A DNA stretch of 64,000 bases from an uncultured Flavobacterium sp. (GTDB taxonomy: Bacteria; Bacteroidota; Bacteroidia; Flavobacteriales; Flavobacteriaceae): contig NZ_OX638201.1 in NCBI RefSeq assembly GCF_951805225.1, forward strand, positions 5,580,001 to 5,644,000, written 5' to 3'. Position numbers and translations under genes: made by a program. Below are positions 16,464 through 24,076 of the stretch, one piece after another. Every line of letters starts with the position of its first letter. The stretch's first letter is position 1. Under the pieces are notes generated by a model, which searched no databases, had not been told where the DNA came from, and worked only from the letters and a program-made list of their open reading frames with translations.

Positions 16464-16907
16464 ATGGCAACATCAGTAAACCCTTATTTAATTTTTAACG
16501 GAAATTGCGAAGAAGCATTTCTATTTTACAAATCAGTTTTTGGAGGAGAATTTCCGTATATCGGAAAATTTAAAGACATGCCTGCAGACGAAAACGGAAG
16601 TTGTCCTGAAGTATCGGATAAAGATGCTAACAGAATTATGCACGTTTCACTGCCAATAGGTAACACCATTTTAATGGGAAGCGATAGTAACGAACAATCA
16701 GGCGATGTAGTTTTTGGCGGAAACTTTTCAGTATCTATCAATGTCGAAAGTGAAGCAGAAGCAGACAGAATTTTCAACGGACTTTCGGCAGGAGGAACTA
16801 TTTATATGCCACTTGGAAAAACCTTTTGGGGCGCTTATTTCGGAATGTTCAAAGATAAATTTGGCGTAAGCTGGATGGTAAACTTTGACGAAAATCAACC
16901 AAGCTAA
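16464..16907 (+). CDS. VOC-family PhnB-like protein 3
   Basis: 147 aa. The opening SVNPYLIFNGNCEEAFLFYK and the ending GKTFWGAYFGMFKDKFGVSW are typical of the PhnB / 3-demethylubiquinone methyltransferase-like VOC subgroup, cytoplasmic proteins of mostly unknown substrate. It is 80 bp after SRPBCC 3 and the last gene of the run. Not similar to VOC 1 and 2 beyond the fold, so it was added independently rather than by local duplication. Confidence 0.88.
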   Translation: MATSVNPYLIFNGNCEEAFLFYKSVFGGEFPYIGKFKDMPADENGSCPEVSDKDANRIMHVSLPIGNTILMGSDSNEQSGDVVFGGNFSVSINVESEAEADRIFNGLSAGGTIYMPLGKTFWGAYFGMFKDKFGVSWMVNFDENQPS

Positions 16908-17061
16908 GAGATTTTATTTCCGGTTCAATATTTAAATTCTGCCGAAGATCAGAAGATTTTAAAGATTACTCATTTTAACCCTTAAAATTTTTGACAAATT
17001 CTAATAAAAACTAGAAAAGTTAGGTTATTTTAATACTTCGGCATAATTGTTAAATTAATTC

Positions 17062-17091
17062 AAAAAGCACATTCATATGTGCTTTTTCTTT
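17062..17091 (+). terminator. Terminator after the VOC/SRPBCC run
   Basis: AAAAAGCACAT / ATGTGCTTTTT with a TCAT loop followed by CTTT, in the gap between the PhnB-like gene and serB. Confidence 0.7.
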
Positions 17092-17171
17092 ACAAAAAAA
17101 ACAAACAATATCCTTTTTTATAAACAATAGATTACCGATTTTTGTCGCTTCTTAAAATCAACAAAGATAAA

Positions 17172-18398
17172 ATGGCAGAAGAGAAAGAAATTATTCTATT
17201 AAAAGTTTCAGGACATGATAAACCAGGAGTAACGGCTGGTTTGACAGCTGTATTGGCTGCTTATGATGCTAATATTTTAGATATTGGTCAGGCCGATATT
17301 CATGACACACTATCTTTGGGTATTTTATTCGAAGTCGAAGCAGGTTCAAGTTCAGGACCAGTTTTAAAAGACTTGCTGTTTAAAGCTTATGAATTAGAAG
17401 TAAAAGTAAAATTTATTCCAATCTCAATTGAAGATTACGAAAATTGGGTAAAAACTCAATCTAAGCAACGTTATATTATTAATATTTTAGGAGAGAAACT
17501 TGCCGCTTCGCAATTAGCCGCAGTCGCAAAGTTACTATCCGATCAAAATTTAAATATTGTTTCTATAATAAGATTAACAGGCAGAACATCTGTAGTCGAA
17601 AAAGAAGAATATCCACGTTCTTGCATTCAATTGTCACTAACTGGAGATATTGTTGATAAAATTGCCATGACAGCAAGTTTCATGGAGATTTCCAGAACTT
17701 TAAATGTCGATATTTCATTTCAGGAAGACAATATTTACAGAAGAAACAGACGTTTAGTTTGCTTCGATATGGATTCAACTTTAATTCAAACTGAGGTAAT
17801 TGATGAGTTGGCAGAACTAAATGGAGTAGGAGAACAGGTTCGTGCTATTACAGAATCTGCGATGAATGGCGAAATAGATTTTAACGAAAGTTTCAAACAG
17901 CGTATGGCATTGTTAGAAGGTTTAAGCGAAGATGTTTTGCAAAATGTTGCCGTAAATTTACCAATAACAAAAGGAGCACATCGTTTGATGAAAGCCTTAA
18001 AATATTACGGATATAAAACTGCAATTTTATCTGGAGGATTCACCTATTTTGGAGATTATCTGCAAAAAGAATTGGGTATCGATTATGTTCATGCCAATCA
18101 ATTAGAAATTATAGACGGTAAATTAACTGGTAAATATTTGGGTGAAATTGTAGACGGTCAAAAGAAAGCCGAATACTTAAAAGCAATTGCCGAAAAAGAA
18201 GGAATTCACATCAATCAAACTATTGCAGTTGGAGATGGAGCAAATGATTTACCAATGCTAAATCTAGCCGGATTAGGAATCGCTTTTCACGCAAAACCAA
18301 AAGTAAAAGAAAACGCTTCAACCTCAATTTCAAGTTTAGGTCTCGACGGAGTTTTATACTTATTAGGATATCACGATAGATATATTGATATGATGTAG
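17172..18398 (+). CDS. serB: Phosphoserine phosphatase SerB with ACT domains
   Basis: 408 aa. Catalyses the last step of L-serine synthesis, dephosphorylating O-phosphoserine. Two N-terminal ACT-type regions (about 5-80, with KVSGHDKPGVTAGLTAVLAA, and about 95-175) precede a HAD phosphatase domain with the nucleophile motif FDMDSTLIQTEVIDELA, motif II in ILSGGFTYF and motif IV in VGDGANDLPML. ACT regions commonly bind amino acids and suggest feedback by serine. I chose ATG 17172; an in-frame TTG at 17142 would add ten residues without family support. Single gene. Confidence 0.95.
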   Translation: MAEEKEIILLKVSGHDKPGVTAGLTAVLAAYDANILDIGQADIHDTLSLGILFEVEAGSSSGPVLKDLLFKAYELEVKVKFIPISIEDYENWVKTQSKQRYIINILGEKLAASQLAAVAKLLSDQNLNIVSIIRLTGRTSVVEKEEYPRSCIQLSLTGDIVDKIAMTASFMEISRTLNVDISFQEDNIYRRNRRLVCFDMDSTLIQTEVIDELAELNGVGEQVRAITESAMNGEIDFNESFKQRMALLEGLSEDVLQNVAVNLPITKGAHRLMKALKYYGYKTAILSGGFTYFGDYLQKELGIDYVHANQLEIIDGKLTGKYLGEIVDGQKKAEYLKAIAEKEGIHINQTIAVGDGANDLPMLNLAGLGIAFHAKPKVKENASTSISSLGLDGVLYLLGYHDRYIDMM

Positions 18399-18402
18399 TA
18401 AA

Positions 18403-18462
18403 GGGCTTCGACTTCGCTCAGCCTGACAAAAATAAGTGTCATCCTAAGCGAAGTCGAAGGCT
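18403..18462. repeat. CTTCGACTTCGCT inverted repeat
   Basis: CTTCGACTTCGCT (18406-18418) and its exact complement AGCGAAGTCGAAG (18447-18459) enclose TCAGCCTGACA-type sequence. Words of this type are a common interspersed element in Bacteroidota and other genomes. It lies just after the serB stop. Confidence 0.7.
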
Positions 18463-18504
18463 TATGATTTAAAAAGGGTTTTGAAAGCTCTTGCTGAAAT
18501 AAAT

Positions 18505-18542
18505 AAAAACCTTAGTTTTTCAAAAAAAGCTAAGGTTTTTTT
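18505..18542 (+). terminator. Terminator downstream of serB
   Basis: AAAAACCTTAG / CTAAGGTTTTT hairpin ending in a T run. Confidence 0.75.
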
Positions 18543-18544
18543 AT

Positions 18545-18647
18545 GGGCATGACCCGCCGAAAAAAGCAGGTCGGGCTATCCGTTTCAATCTTTTGTGTCC
18601 GCCGCGGCGGACACAAAAGGATTTCCACTTCTATCCCTCATGCGCGT
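18545..18647 (+). repeat. Dispersed palindromic repeat, family A, copy 2
   Basis: GGGCATGACCCGC opens the element; outer arms GCATGA / TCATGC pair as in copy 1. The second hairpin is a perfect 15-bp stem, CTTTTGTGTCCGCCG / CGGCGGACACAAAAG, compared with CTTCTATTTTT / AAAAATAGAAG in copy 1, so both arms differ while pairing is kept. Flanks GGGCTATCCGTTTCAATC and GGATTTCCACTTCTATCCCT are the family signature. Confidence 0.85.
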
Positions 18648-18665
18648 TAGTGAAATTACAGTTTC

Positions 18666-18911
18666 TTAATTTTCTCTGGATTTCAATTCTTTTTTAATTT
18701 CTGATAAAGTCTTGAAGTTTAAAAAAAGTATAGGCAACAACGCAAAAGGAATAACCAGAGAAGCAGTAAATCCTTTTTTATAAAAAAGAAATATATTGAC
18801 TACAAATAAGAGAGATAAGATTCCCGCAAATGTATAAGTAGCCATTTTTGAAGTTTTCTGACTTTTAAGTAACTCTTCAGTAGTCATTTCGCTAAATTTT
18901 GTGGTTTTCAT
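18666..18911 (-). CDS. Small two-helix membrane protein
   Basis: 81 aa. Two hydrophobic segments (about 24-44 and 50-67) follow a polar N terminus (MKTTKFSEMTTEELLKSQKT), and the C terminus is charged (LSEIKKELKSREN). I do not recognise a named family. It is last in a minus-strand run with GH3, a secreted protein and the archaemetzincin-like lipoprotein, 44 bp after the latter. Confidence 0.7.
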   Translation of the reverse strand: MKTTKFSEMTTEELLKSQKTSKMATYTFAGILSLLFVVNIFLFYKKGFTASLVIPFALLPILFLNFKTLSEIKKELKSREN

Positions 18912-18955
18912 TATAGTTTGGTTTTGGGTTAATTATATATTTTTAGGGTGAAATA

Positions 18956-19552
18956 TCAGGTTATAGGATTATTTAATTTCCAGCCTTTTCCAATTAAAAA
19001 ATTTTTACATTTTAAGCAAAAATCAGTTTCTTCATTCAGATGATTTTTTCCTTCGGCATCTCGCATTAAACAAGTTTTTACAGGACAATGAGGTAATCCT
19101 TCGGTATGACCTAATTCATGCAGAACGACTTTATAGAATTGTTGGCTTTTATTTTGTTTACTCAATCTAAAATCAGAAACTACGCAGGATTTTCCGGGAT
19201 GATAACCCAATCCCATAACGCCCCAATCTTTGATTTTTCCTTTGGTTACACTAATATCACGATTCGATAATCCAACAATTACAGAATCTTTGCCAATGTT
19301 ATTTTTTATTGTTTTGATAATACTGTCCGCTCGATATCTGTTTCGGGGTTGATAATAAGCATTTTCAGGAAAGGGAATATTTTGTCTTAAAACAACATTT
19401 GGGTTAATTGTTCTGATTTTATTGAAGACACTTTTTGACTGTTCAATATTGAAATTTCCTAAAGGCTGAATAACAATTATTTTTTGATGTTGCTCTTTTG
19501 TATTGGTACAAGAAATAAAAGCAAATATTAATATCAAAATATAATGTCTCAT
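18956..19552 (-). CDS. Archaemetzincin-like zinc metalloprotease, lipoprotein
   Basis: 198 aa. The signature HELGHTEGLPHCPVKTCLM (HExxHxxGxxHCx4CxM) and a later CLKC pair define archaemetzincins: three His bind the catalytic zinc, Glu is the base, and four Cys bind a second zinc. Between the Met and the first Cys of CLKC there are 15 residues, against 17 in the published pattern. The N terminus MRHYILILIFAFISCTNTKE is a lipoprotein signal, so this version is exported, unlike the cytosolic archaeal and animal proteins. Substrate unknown. It lies 21 bp after the 169-aa secreted protein gene. Confidence 0.85.
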   Translation of the reverse strand: MRHYILILIFAFISCTNTKEQHQKIIVIQPLGNFNIEQSKSVFNKIRTINPNVVLRQNIPFPENAYYQPRNRYRADSIIKTIKNNIGKDSVIVGLSNRDISVTKGKIKDWGVMGLGYHPGKSCVVSDFRLSKQNKSQQFYKVVLHELGHTEGLPHCPVKTCLMRDAEGKNHLNEETDFCLKCKNFLIGKGWKLNNPIT

Positions 19553-19573
19553 TGTTAATGTTTTCCCTTGTTA

Positions 19574-20083
19574 TTAGTTTTTGTACAACTGGATTGGATA
19601 ATTTTTTAAAAAACTCCAATCAGAATTATTTTGGCAATCTAGTTTTATTTTTTTGTCTGGATGTTTATTTTTTAACTCATTAAAAAGTTTAGAAATGGCT
19701 TTTGAATCTTCCCCATAAAACCAATAATTTCTTTCTCCTCCATAAGTTTCAACTAAAAAAATAATGCCGCAATTTTCTTCATTTTGAAATATGTTTATTA
19801 CTTCGAGATCAAAATCCATAATAGATTTATTATATTCAGATGTTGGTAATCCTTTATCTTTAATACTCTCGAATTCATGAGTTATATTAATTAATTCAGG
19901 ATATTTTGATTTGTACTCCCAAATGTTTTTATAATTTGGAATCCTTAAATATAATGGAAGTCCTTCATATTCAGTTCGACTTGTTAGCCATTCCATTTTT
20001 TCAATTGTTTTATTTTGACAAAATGAAGTTGTTGTTATAGCAACAAAGAGTAAAATAAATATCTTTCTGATTTTACTTTTCAT
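19574..20083 (-). CDS. Secreted protein of unknown function, DUF695-like
   Basis: 169 aa. Signal peptide MKSKIRKIFILLFVAITTTSFCQ. The mature part has EWLTSRTEYEGLPLYLRIPN, then a conserved-looking VETYGGERNYWFYGED followed by a Lys-rich helix. The G-x-R-x-Y-W-F-Y pattern recalls DUF695 proteins, but this is a weak match. It lies between GH3 (31 bp upstream) and the archaemetzincin-like gene (21 bp downstream) on the same strand, so it is probably co-transcribed with them. Confidence 0.75.
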   Translation of the reverse strand: MKSKIRKIFILLFVAITTTSFCQNKTIEKMEWLTSRTEYEGLPLYLRIPNYKNIWEYKSKYPELINITHEFESIKDKGLPTSEYNKSIMDFDLEVINIFQNEENCGIIFLVETYGGERNYWFYGEDSKAISKLFNELKNKHPDKKIKLDCQNNSDWSFLKNYPIQLYKN

Positions 20084-20114
20084 TTTAATTTGTGAAAATT
20101 TGTAAAATTCGTCT

Positions 20115-21638
20115 TTAACTCTTAACCGTACACATCTCCTTCAACTGCTCCAAATAATCTCTCTGATTCGAAAGTCTCGGAATCTTATGTTGTCCGCCAA
20201 GTTTATCACGTTCCTTTAGCCAATCGTAAAATAAGTTTTCACGTGCGACATTAATCACAAGAGGATTTAAAGTCATATTGTTATGGCGTTTGGCTTCGTA
20301 ATCAGAATTTAAAGTTTGTAAAGTTTCATCCAGAACTTTTTGGAAAAGACCAACATCAGCAGGGTTTTTCTTGAATTCGATCATCCATTCGTGCGCACCT
20401 TTTTCTTTGTCCTGCATAAAAATTGGAGCAACGGTATAATCTATAACTTCGGTTTGAGTAAGTTGGCAAGCTTTGGCAATCGCCTGATCGGTATTTTCGA
20501 CCATTAATTCTTCACCAAAAACATTAATATGATGTTTTGTTCTTCCTGTAACACGAATTCTATATGGATTTAAAGAGGTAAAACGAACCGTATCTCCAAT
20601 TAAATAACGCCATAAACCAGAATTAGTAGTAATAACAATAGCATAGTTTTTATCTAATTCAACATCTGCCAAACGAACTACTTTTTGATTTGGAGTTCCA
20701 AAAGTATCCATAGAAATAAATTCGTAGAAAATTCCGTAATCCAACATCAGCAATAAATCGCTCGAATTATTCAAATCCTGAATGGCAAAAAAGCCTTCAG
20801 AAGCATTGTATATCTCGTAATATTTGAAATCTTTGCTTGGCAAAATTTTCTTGTATTGTTCTTTATATGGAGAAAAACTTACGCCCCCATGAAAGTAAAC
20901 TTCCAGATTTGGCCAAAGCTCTAATAAACTTTGTTTTCCTGTATTTTCTAAAACCTTATTCATCAAAACCAACATCCAGGACGGAACTCCTGCAAAACTG
21001 GTAACGTTTTCGTTTTTGGTTTCATTTATAATGGCTGCAATCTTAGATTCCCATTCGCTCATTAAAGAGGTTTTGCTGCTTGGTGTACTACTAAATTCGG
21101 CCCAAATAGGCATATTTTCAATCAAAATAGCCGATAAATCTCCAAAGAAAGTATTGTTGTTTTCGTAAATCTGAGAACTTCCGCCTAAGCGAAGACTTTT
21201 TCCAAGAAACAATTCAGAATCCTCATTATTATTCAAATACAAACAAAGCAAATCTTTACTTCCTTTATAATGACAATCTTCCAGAGCTTCGTTACTTACA
21301 GGGATAAATTTACTTTTTGCATTTGTAGTTCCGCTAGATTTGGCAAACCATTTAATAGGAGTTTCCCAAAAAACATTTTGTTCACCTTGACGTGTACGCT
21401 CAATTAAAGGCTGCAATTCTTCGTAAGTTGCAATTGGAACTCTTTCTACAAAAGTTGCATAAGAGTTTATAGATGCAAAATCATATTTTTTTCCGATAAT
21501 CGTATTCTCTGACGACATCAATAAATTATGCAACAGTTCTTCCTGAACTTCATTCGGATATTTTAGAAAAAGTTCAATTTGATGTATCCTTTGTTTCAGG
21601 ACCCAAGAGGCAAACGAGTTGATTATTGATAAGGGCAT
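20115..21638 (-). CDS. GH3 auxin-responsive-promoter-family acyl-adenylate ligase
   Basis: 507 aa, full length for the bacterial GH3 group. ATP/AMP-binding motif I is KSSGTTNAKSKFIPVS (about 108-123), motif II contains YNASEGFFAIQD (about 278-289) and the later motif has LYRYLIGD-like sequence LWRYLIGDTVRF. Plant GH3 enzymes join amino acids to jasmonate or auxin through an acyl-adenylate; the substrates of bacterial members are unknown. Cytoplasmic. It is the first gene of a minus-strand run that continues with exported proteins. The ATG at 21638 gives the usual N terminus MPLSIINSFASWVLKQRI. Confidence 0.9.
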   Translation of the reverse strand: MPLSIINSFASWVLKQRIHQIELFLKYPNEVQEELLHNLLMSSENTIIGKKYDFASINSYATFVERVPIATYEELQPLIERTRQGEQNVFWETPIKWFAKSSGTTNAKSKFIPVSNEALEDCHYKGSKDLLCLYLNNNEDSELFLGKSLRLGGSSQIYENNNTFFGDLSAILIENMPIWAEFSSTPSSKTSLMSEWESKIAAIINETKNENVTSFAGVPSWMLVLMNKVLENTGKQSLLELWPNLEVYFHGGVSFSPYKEQYKKILPSKDFKYYEIYNASEGFFAIQDLNNSSDLLLMLDYGIFYEFISMDTFGTPNQKVVRLADVELDKNYAIVITTNSGLWRYLIGDTVRFTSLNPYRIRVTGRTKHHINVFGEELMVENTDQAIAKACQLTQTEVIDYTVAPIFMQDKEKGAHEWMIEFKKNPADVGLFQKVLDETLQTLNSDYEAKRHNNMTLNPLVINVARENLFYDWLKERDKLGGQHKIPRLSNQRDYLEQLKEMCTVKS

Positions 21639-21714
21639 GGAGAAAATTTAGATTATAGATTGTTCATTTTAGATTTTAAATCTCAGATAGTACAAAAATC
21701 AAGAAATTTAAAAT

Positions 21715-21744
21715 TTGAATATCGACGTACAAATACTAACTTTG
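21715..21744 (+). promoter_or_regulatory. Promoter for the DUF2797 gene
   Basis: TTG at 21715-21717, 19-bp spacer, TAACTTTG at 21737-21744. The predicted leader before the ATG at 21875 is about 125 nt. Confidence 0.55.
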
Positions 21745-21874
21745 TCGTTGTATCAAAAATAGTGTTTTTTTGTAAAAAAAAGCATTCTATTTTCACTAAA
21801 GATGAATTTTAAGAATTAAAATTCAGAACCCTGACAAGCAATCTTCAATATAAAATCACCAATCTAAAATTAAA

Positions 21875-22669
21875 ATGACATATCAAGGAGTACTTACAAA
21901 AATGCAAACTGAAATGGGAGATCCAATTCAATATTATTTGGTTTTCGAAGATAGTTTTCTAAATATGAATCAATTATTGAATAAAGAGATTGAGATTAAT
22001 TTTGTGGGTTATGAGTGTTTGAATTGTCATAAAAAGAAGAAAATATACAGACAAGGTTTTTGTTATGATTGTTTTTACTCGAGTCCTGCAGTTGGAGATT
22101 GGATTATGAGACCGGAATTAAGTACGGCTCATTTAGGAATCGCTGATCGTGATTTAGATTACGAGCAAAAAGTGCAATTGCAGCCACATATTGTTTATTT
22201 GGCACTTGCAAGTGAAGTAAAAGTGGGTGTAACGCGCAAAACGCAGGTTCCAACCCGATGGATTGATCAGGGCGCAACACAGGCAATCGCAATTGTTGAG
22301 GTTCCTAATCGATATTTGGCCGGAATTACTGAGGTTGCCTTAAAAGATCATTATACGGATAAAACCAATTGGAGAAAAATGCTTCAAAGTACAGGCGAAA
22401 GTTTTGACTTGATTGCTGAAAAAGTAAAAGTAGAAAGCTTAATTCCGTCTGAAGTTCAGGAATACTTTTATTCTCAAAAAAATGATCTTTATGAATTGCA
22501 TTATCCGGTTCTAAATTATCCTGCAAAAGTGGCTAGTTTGAACTTGGATAAGACACCTTCTTTTCAGGGAAAATTAACAGGAATCAAAGGTCAATATTTA
22601 ATTTTTGAAAACGGAACTGTATTTAATATTCGTGGTTCTGAAGGTTATGTTGTCGAAATAAACGTCTAG
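21875..22669 (+). CDS. DUF2797-family zinc-ribbon protein
   Basis: 264 aa. It has a Cys cluster CLNCHKKKKIYRQGFCYDCF (CxxC...CxxC, about 49-68) that could bind zinc, preceded by a beta-rich N terminus (MTYQGVLTKMQTEMGDPIQY). The segment KVGVTRKTQVPTRWIDQGA recalls a degenerate GIY-YIG-like core described for DUF2797. Function unknown; no signal peptide, so cytoplasmic. Divergent from GH3, with its own promoter at 21715. Confidence 0.85.
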   Translation: MTYQGVLTKMQTEMGDPIQYYLVFEDSFLNMNQLLNKEIEINFVGYECLNCHKKKKIYRQGFCYDCFYSSPAVGDWIMRPELSTAHLGIADRDLDYEQKVQLQPHIVYLALASEVKVGVTRKTQVPTRWIDQGATQAIAIVEVPNRYLAGITEVALKDHYTDKTNWRKMLQSTGESFDLIAEKVKVESLIPSEVQEYFYSQKNDLYELHYPVLNYPAKVASLNLDKTPSFQGKLTGIKGQYLIFENGTVFNIRGSEGYVVEINV

Positions 22670-22927
22670 TGTGAGTTGCCAAACGTCGATTGTTAATGGC
22701 TAACTGTCTAATAATTTAGTAATTGGGGAATAATTTCCGTATTTTTAGATCTCTTTCAAGTAGTTGAAGATGTGAATGTTGAAACATTTTCGTTACAATT
22801 TTGTAATAATTGCTTATTGAAAGAATTTAATTTTAGAAAAAAAAAGAGGCTAGCTTTGAGTTAGTTAAATCTGTTCAATTTTTCTAAAATCGGATATAGA
22901 TTTTATAACCCCTAAATTATTTTATAG

Positions 22928-24007
22928 ATGAGTGTTTTAAGCAAAATTAATCATTATAGGCGTGGCGTAATGCGCAATCTGACTAAGAACATTGGAAAAC
23001 CAAAAAGTGAACAGGATATTGTTTTGGTTGATAAATCTGAGATTAAACGGGTTTTAATCTGTAGACCAAATGCAAGATTAGGCAATCTTTTATTGATTAC
23101 ACCTCTCGTTCAGGAAGTCACGGAAATATTTCCAAATTGTAAAGTTGATCTGTTTGTTAAGGGAACTTTAGCTCCAATAATTTTTGAGAATTACGAAAGC
23201 ATTAATAAAGTAATCGATTTGCCCAAAAAGCCCTTCAAAAATTTACTGAAATACCTGAATGTATGGATTTCAATAAAAAAACAAAAATATGATGTTGCGA
23301 TCAATGTCGATCAAAACTCTTCTTCAGGACGTTTAGCAGTCCAGTTTTCTAACGCTAAATATAAATTTTACGGAGATTTACATGAAGAATCTCAACTTGT
23401 AAAAAATGATTACGATCACATTGCAAAATACCCGGTTTATAACTTTCGATATTACTTAACCAAACTTGGTCTTGCAAAAAGTAATAAAATAATAGCTCCA
23501 ATAGATCTTAAATTATCGTCTTCGGAAATTGCACAAGGAAAGAAAACGCTAAATGATTTAGTTCATAATTCTAAAAGAACAATCTGCATATTTACTTATG
23601 CAACCGGTGCAAAATGCCTGGCAGAAGATTGGTGGGAGAATTTCTATAAACAACTTACAGAGGAATATAAAGAGTACAATATCATTGAAATTTTGCCAGT
23701 AGAAAATGTTTCTCAAATTGACTTTAAAGCGCCTACTTTTTATAGTAAAGACATTCGCGAAATAGGATCTGTAATCGCAAATGCTGATTTATTTATTGGT
23801 GCAGATAGTGGTATTATGCATTTGGCAAGCGCTGTTCAAACTCCAACAATTGGATTGTTTTCTGTGTCAAACATGAAAAAATACGAACCTTATGATAATT
23901 GCAGTATTGGAGTAGATATCAATTTATATGCGAAGAAAGATTATATAAAAACGATAAACTCAATTTTGAATAACGGAAAATTAAAGATTTATTCAGATGC
24001 AATTTAA
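22928..24007 (+). CDS. Family 9 glycosyltransferase (heptosyltransferase-like)
   Basis: 359 aa. A GT-B fold protein: KRVLICRPNARLGNLLLITP (about 37-56) is the N-terminal domain start with the conserved R-x-G-x-L-L-x-T-P, and IGADSGIMHLASAVQTPTIG near the C terminus is the GT9 nucleotide-sugar motif. Such enzymes add heptose or related sugars to the lipopolysaccharide core at the inner face of the membrane. It is not next to other LPS genes here; kdtA is about 16 kb away. It has its own gap of 258 bp upstream, containing TAGCTTTG at 22851-22858, and ends at a strong terminator. Confidence 0.9.
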   Translation: MSVLSKINHYRRGVMRNLTKNIGKPKSEQDIVLVDKSEIKRVLICRPNARLGNLLLITPLVQEVTEIFPNCKVDLFVKGTLAPIIFENYESINKVIDLPKKPFKNLLKYLNVWISIKKQKYDVAINVDQNSSSGRLAVQFSNAKYKFYGDLHEESQLVKNDYDHIAKYPVYNFRYYLTKLGLAKSNKIIAPIDLKLSSSEIAQGKKTLNDLVHNSKRTICIFTYATGAKCLAEDWWENFYKQLTEEYKEYNIIEILPVENVSQIDFKAPTFYSKDIREIGSVIANADLFIGADSGIMHLASAVQTPTIGLFSVSNMKKYEPYDNCSIGVDINLYAKKDYIKTINSILNNGKLKIYSDAI

Positions 24008-24024
24008 TAAATCACTTTAAATAA

Positions 24025-24062
24025 AAAAGAGGCATTCACCATAAGTGAATGCCTCTTTTTTT
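24025..24062. terminator. Bidirectional terminator
   Basis: AGAGGCATTCAC / GTGAATGCCTCT stem with CATAA loop, A run before and T run after, between the convergent glycosyltransferase and AsmA genes. Confidence 0.85.
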
Positions 24063-24076
24063 ATGCTCATTTTTAT

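Noticed and set aside
22670..22927. Riboswitch or structured leader ahead of the glycosyltransferase gene
   Set aside because: No known riboswitch core or long stem could be recognised; only a TAGCTTTG box is visible.
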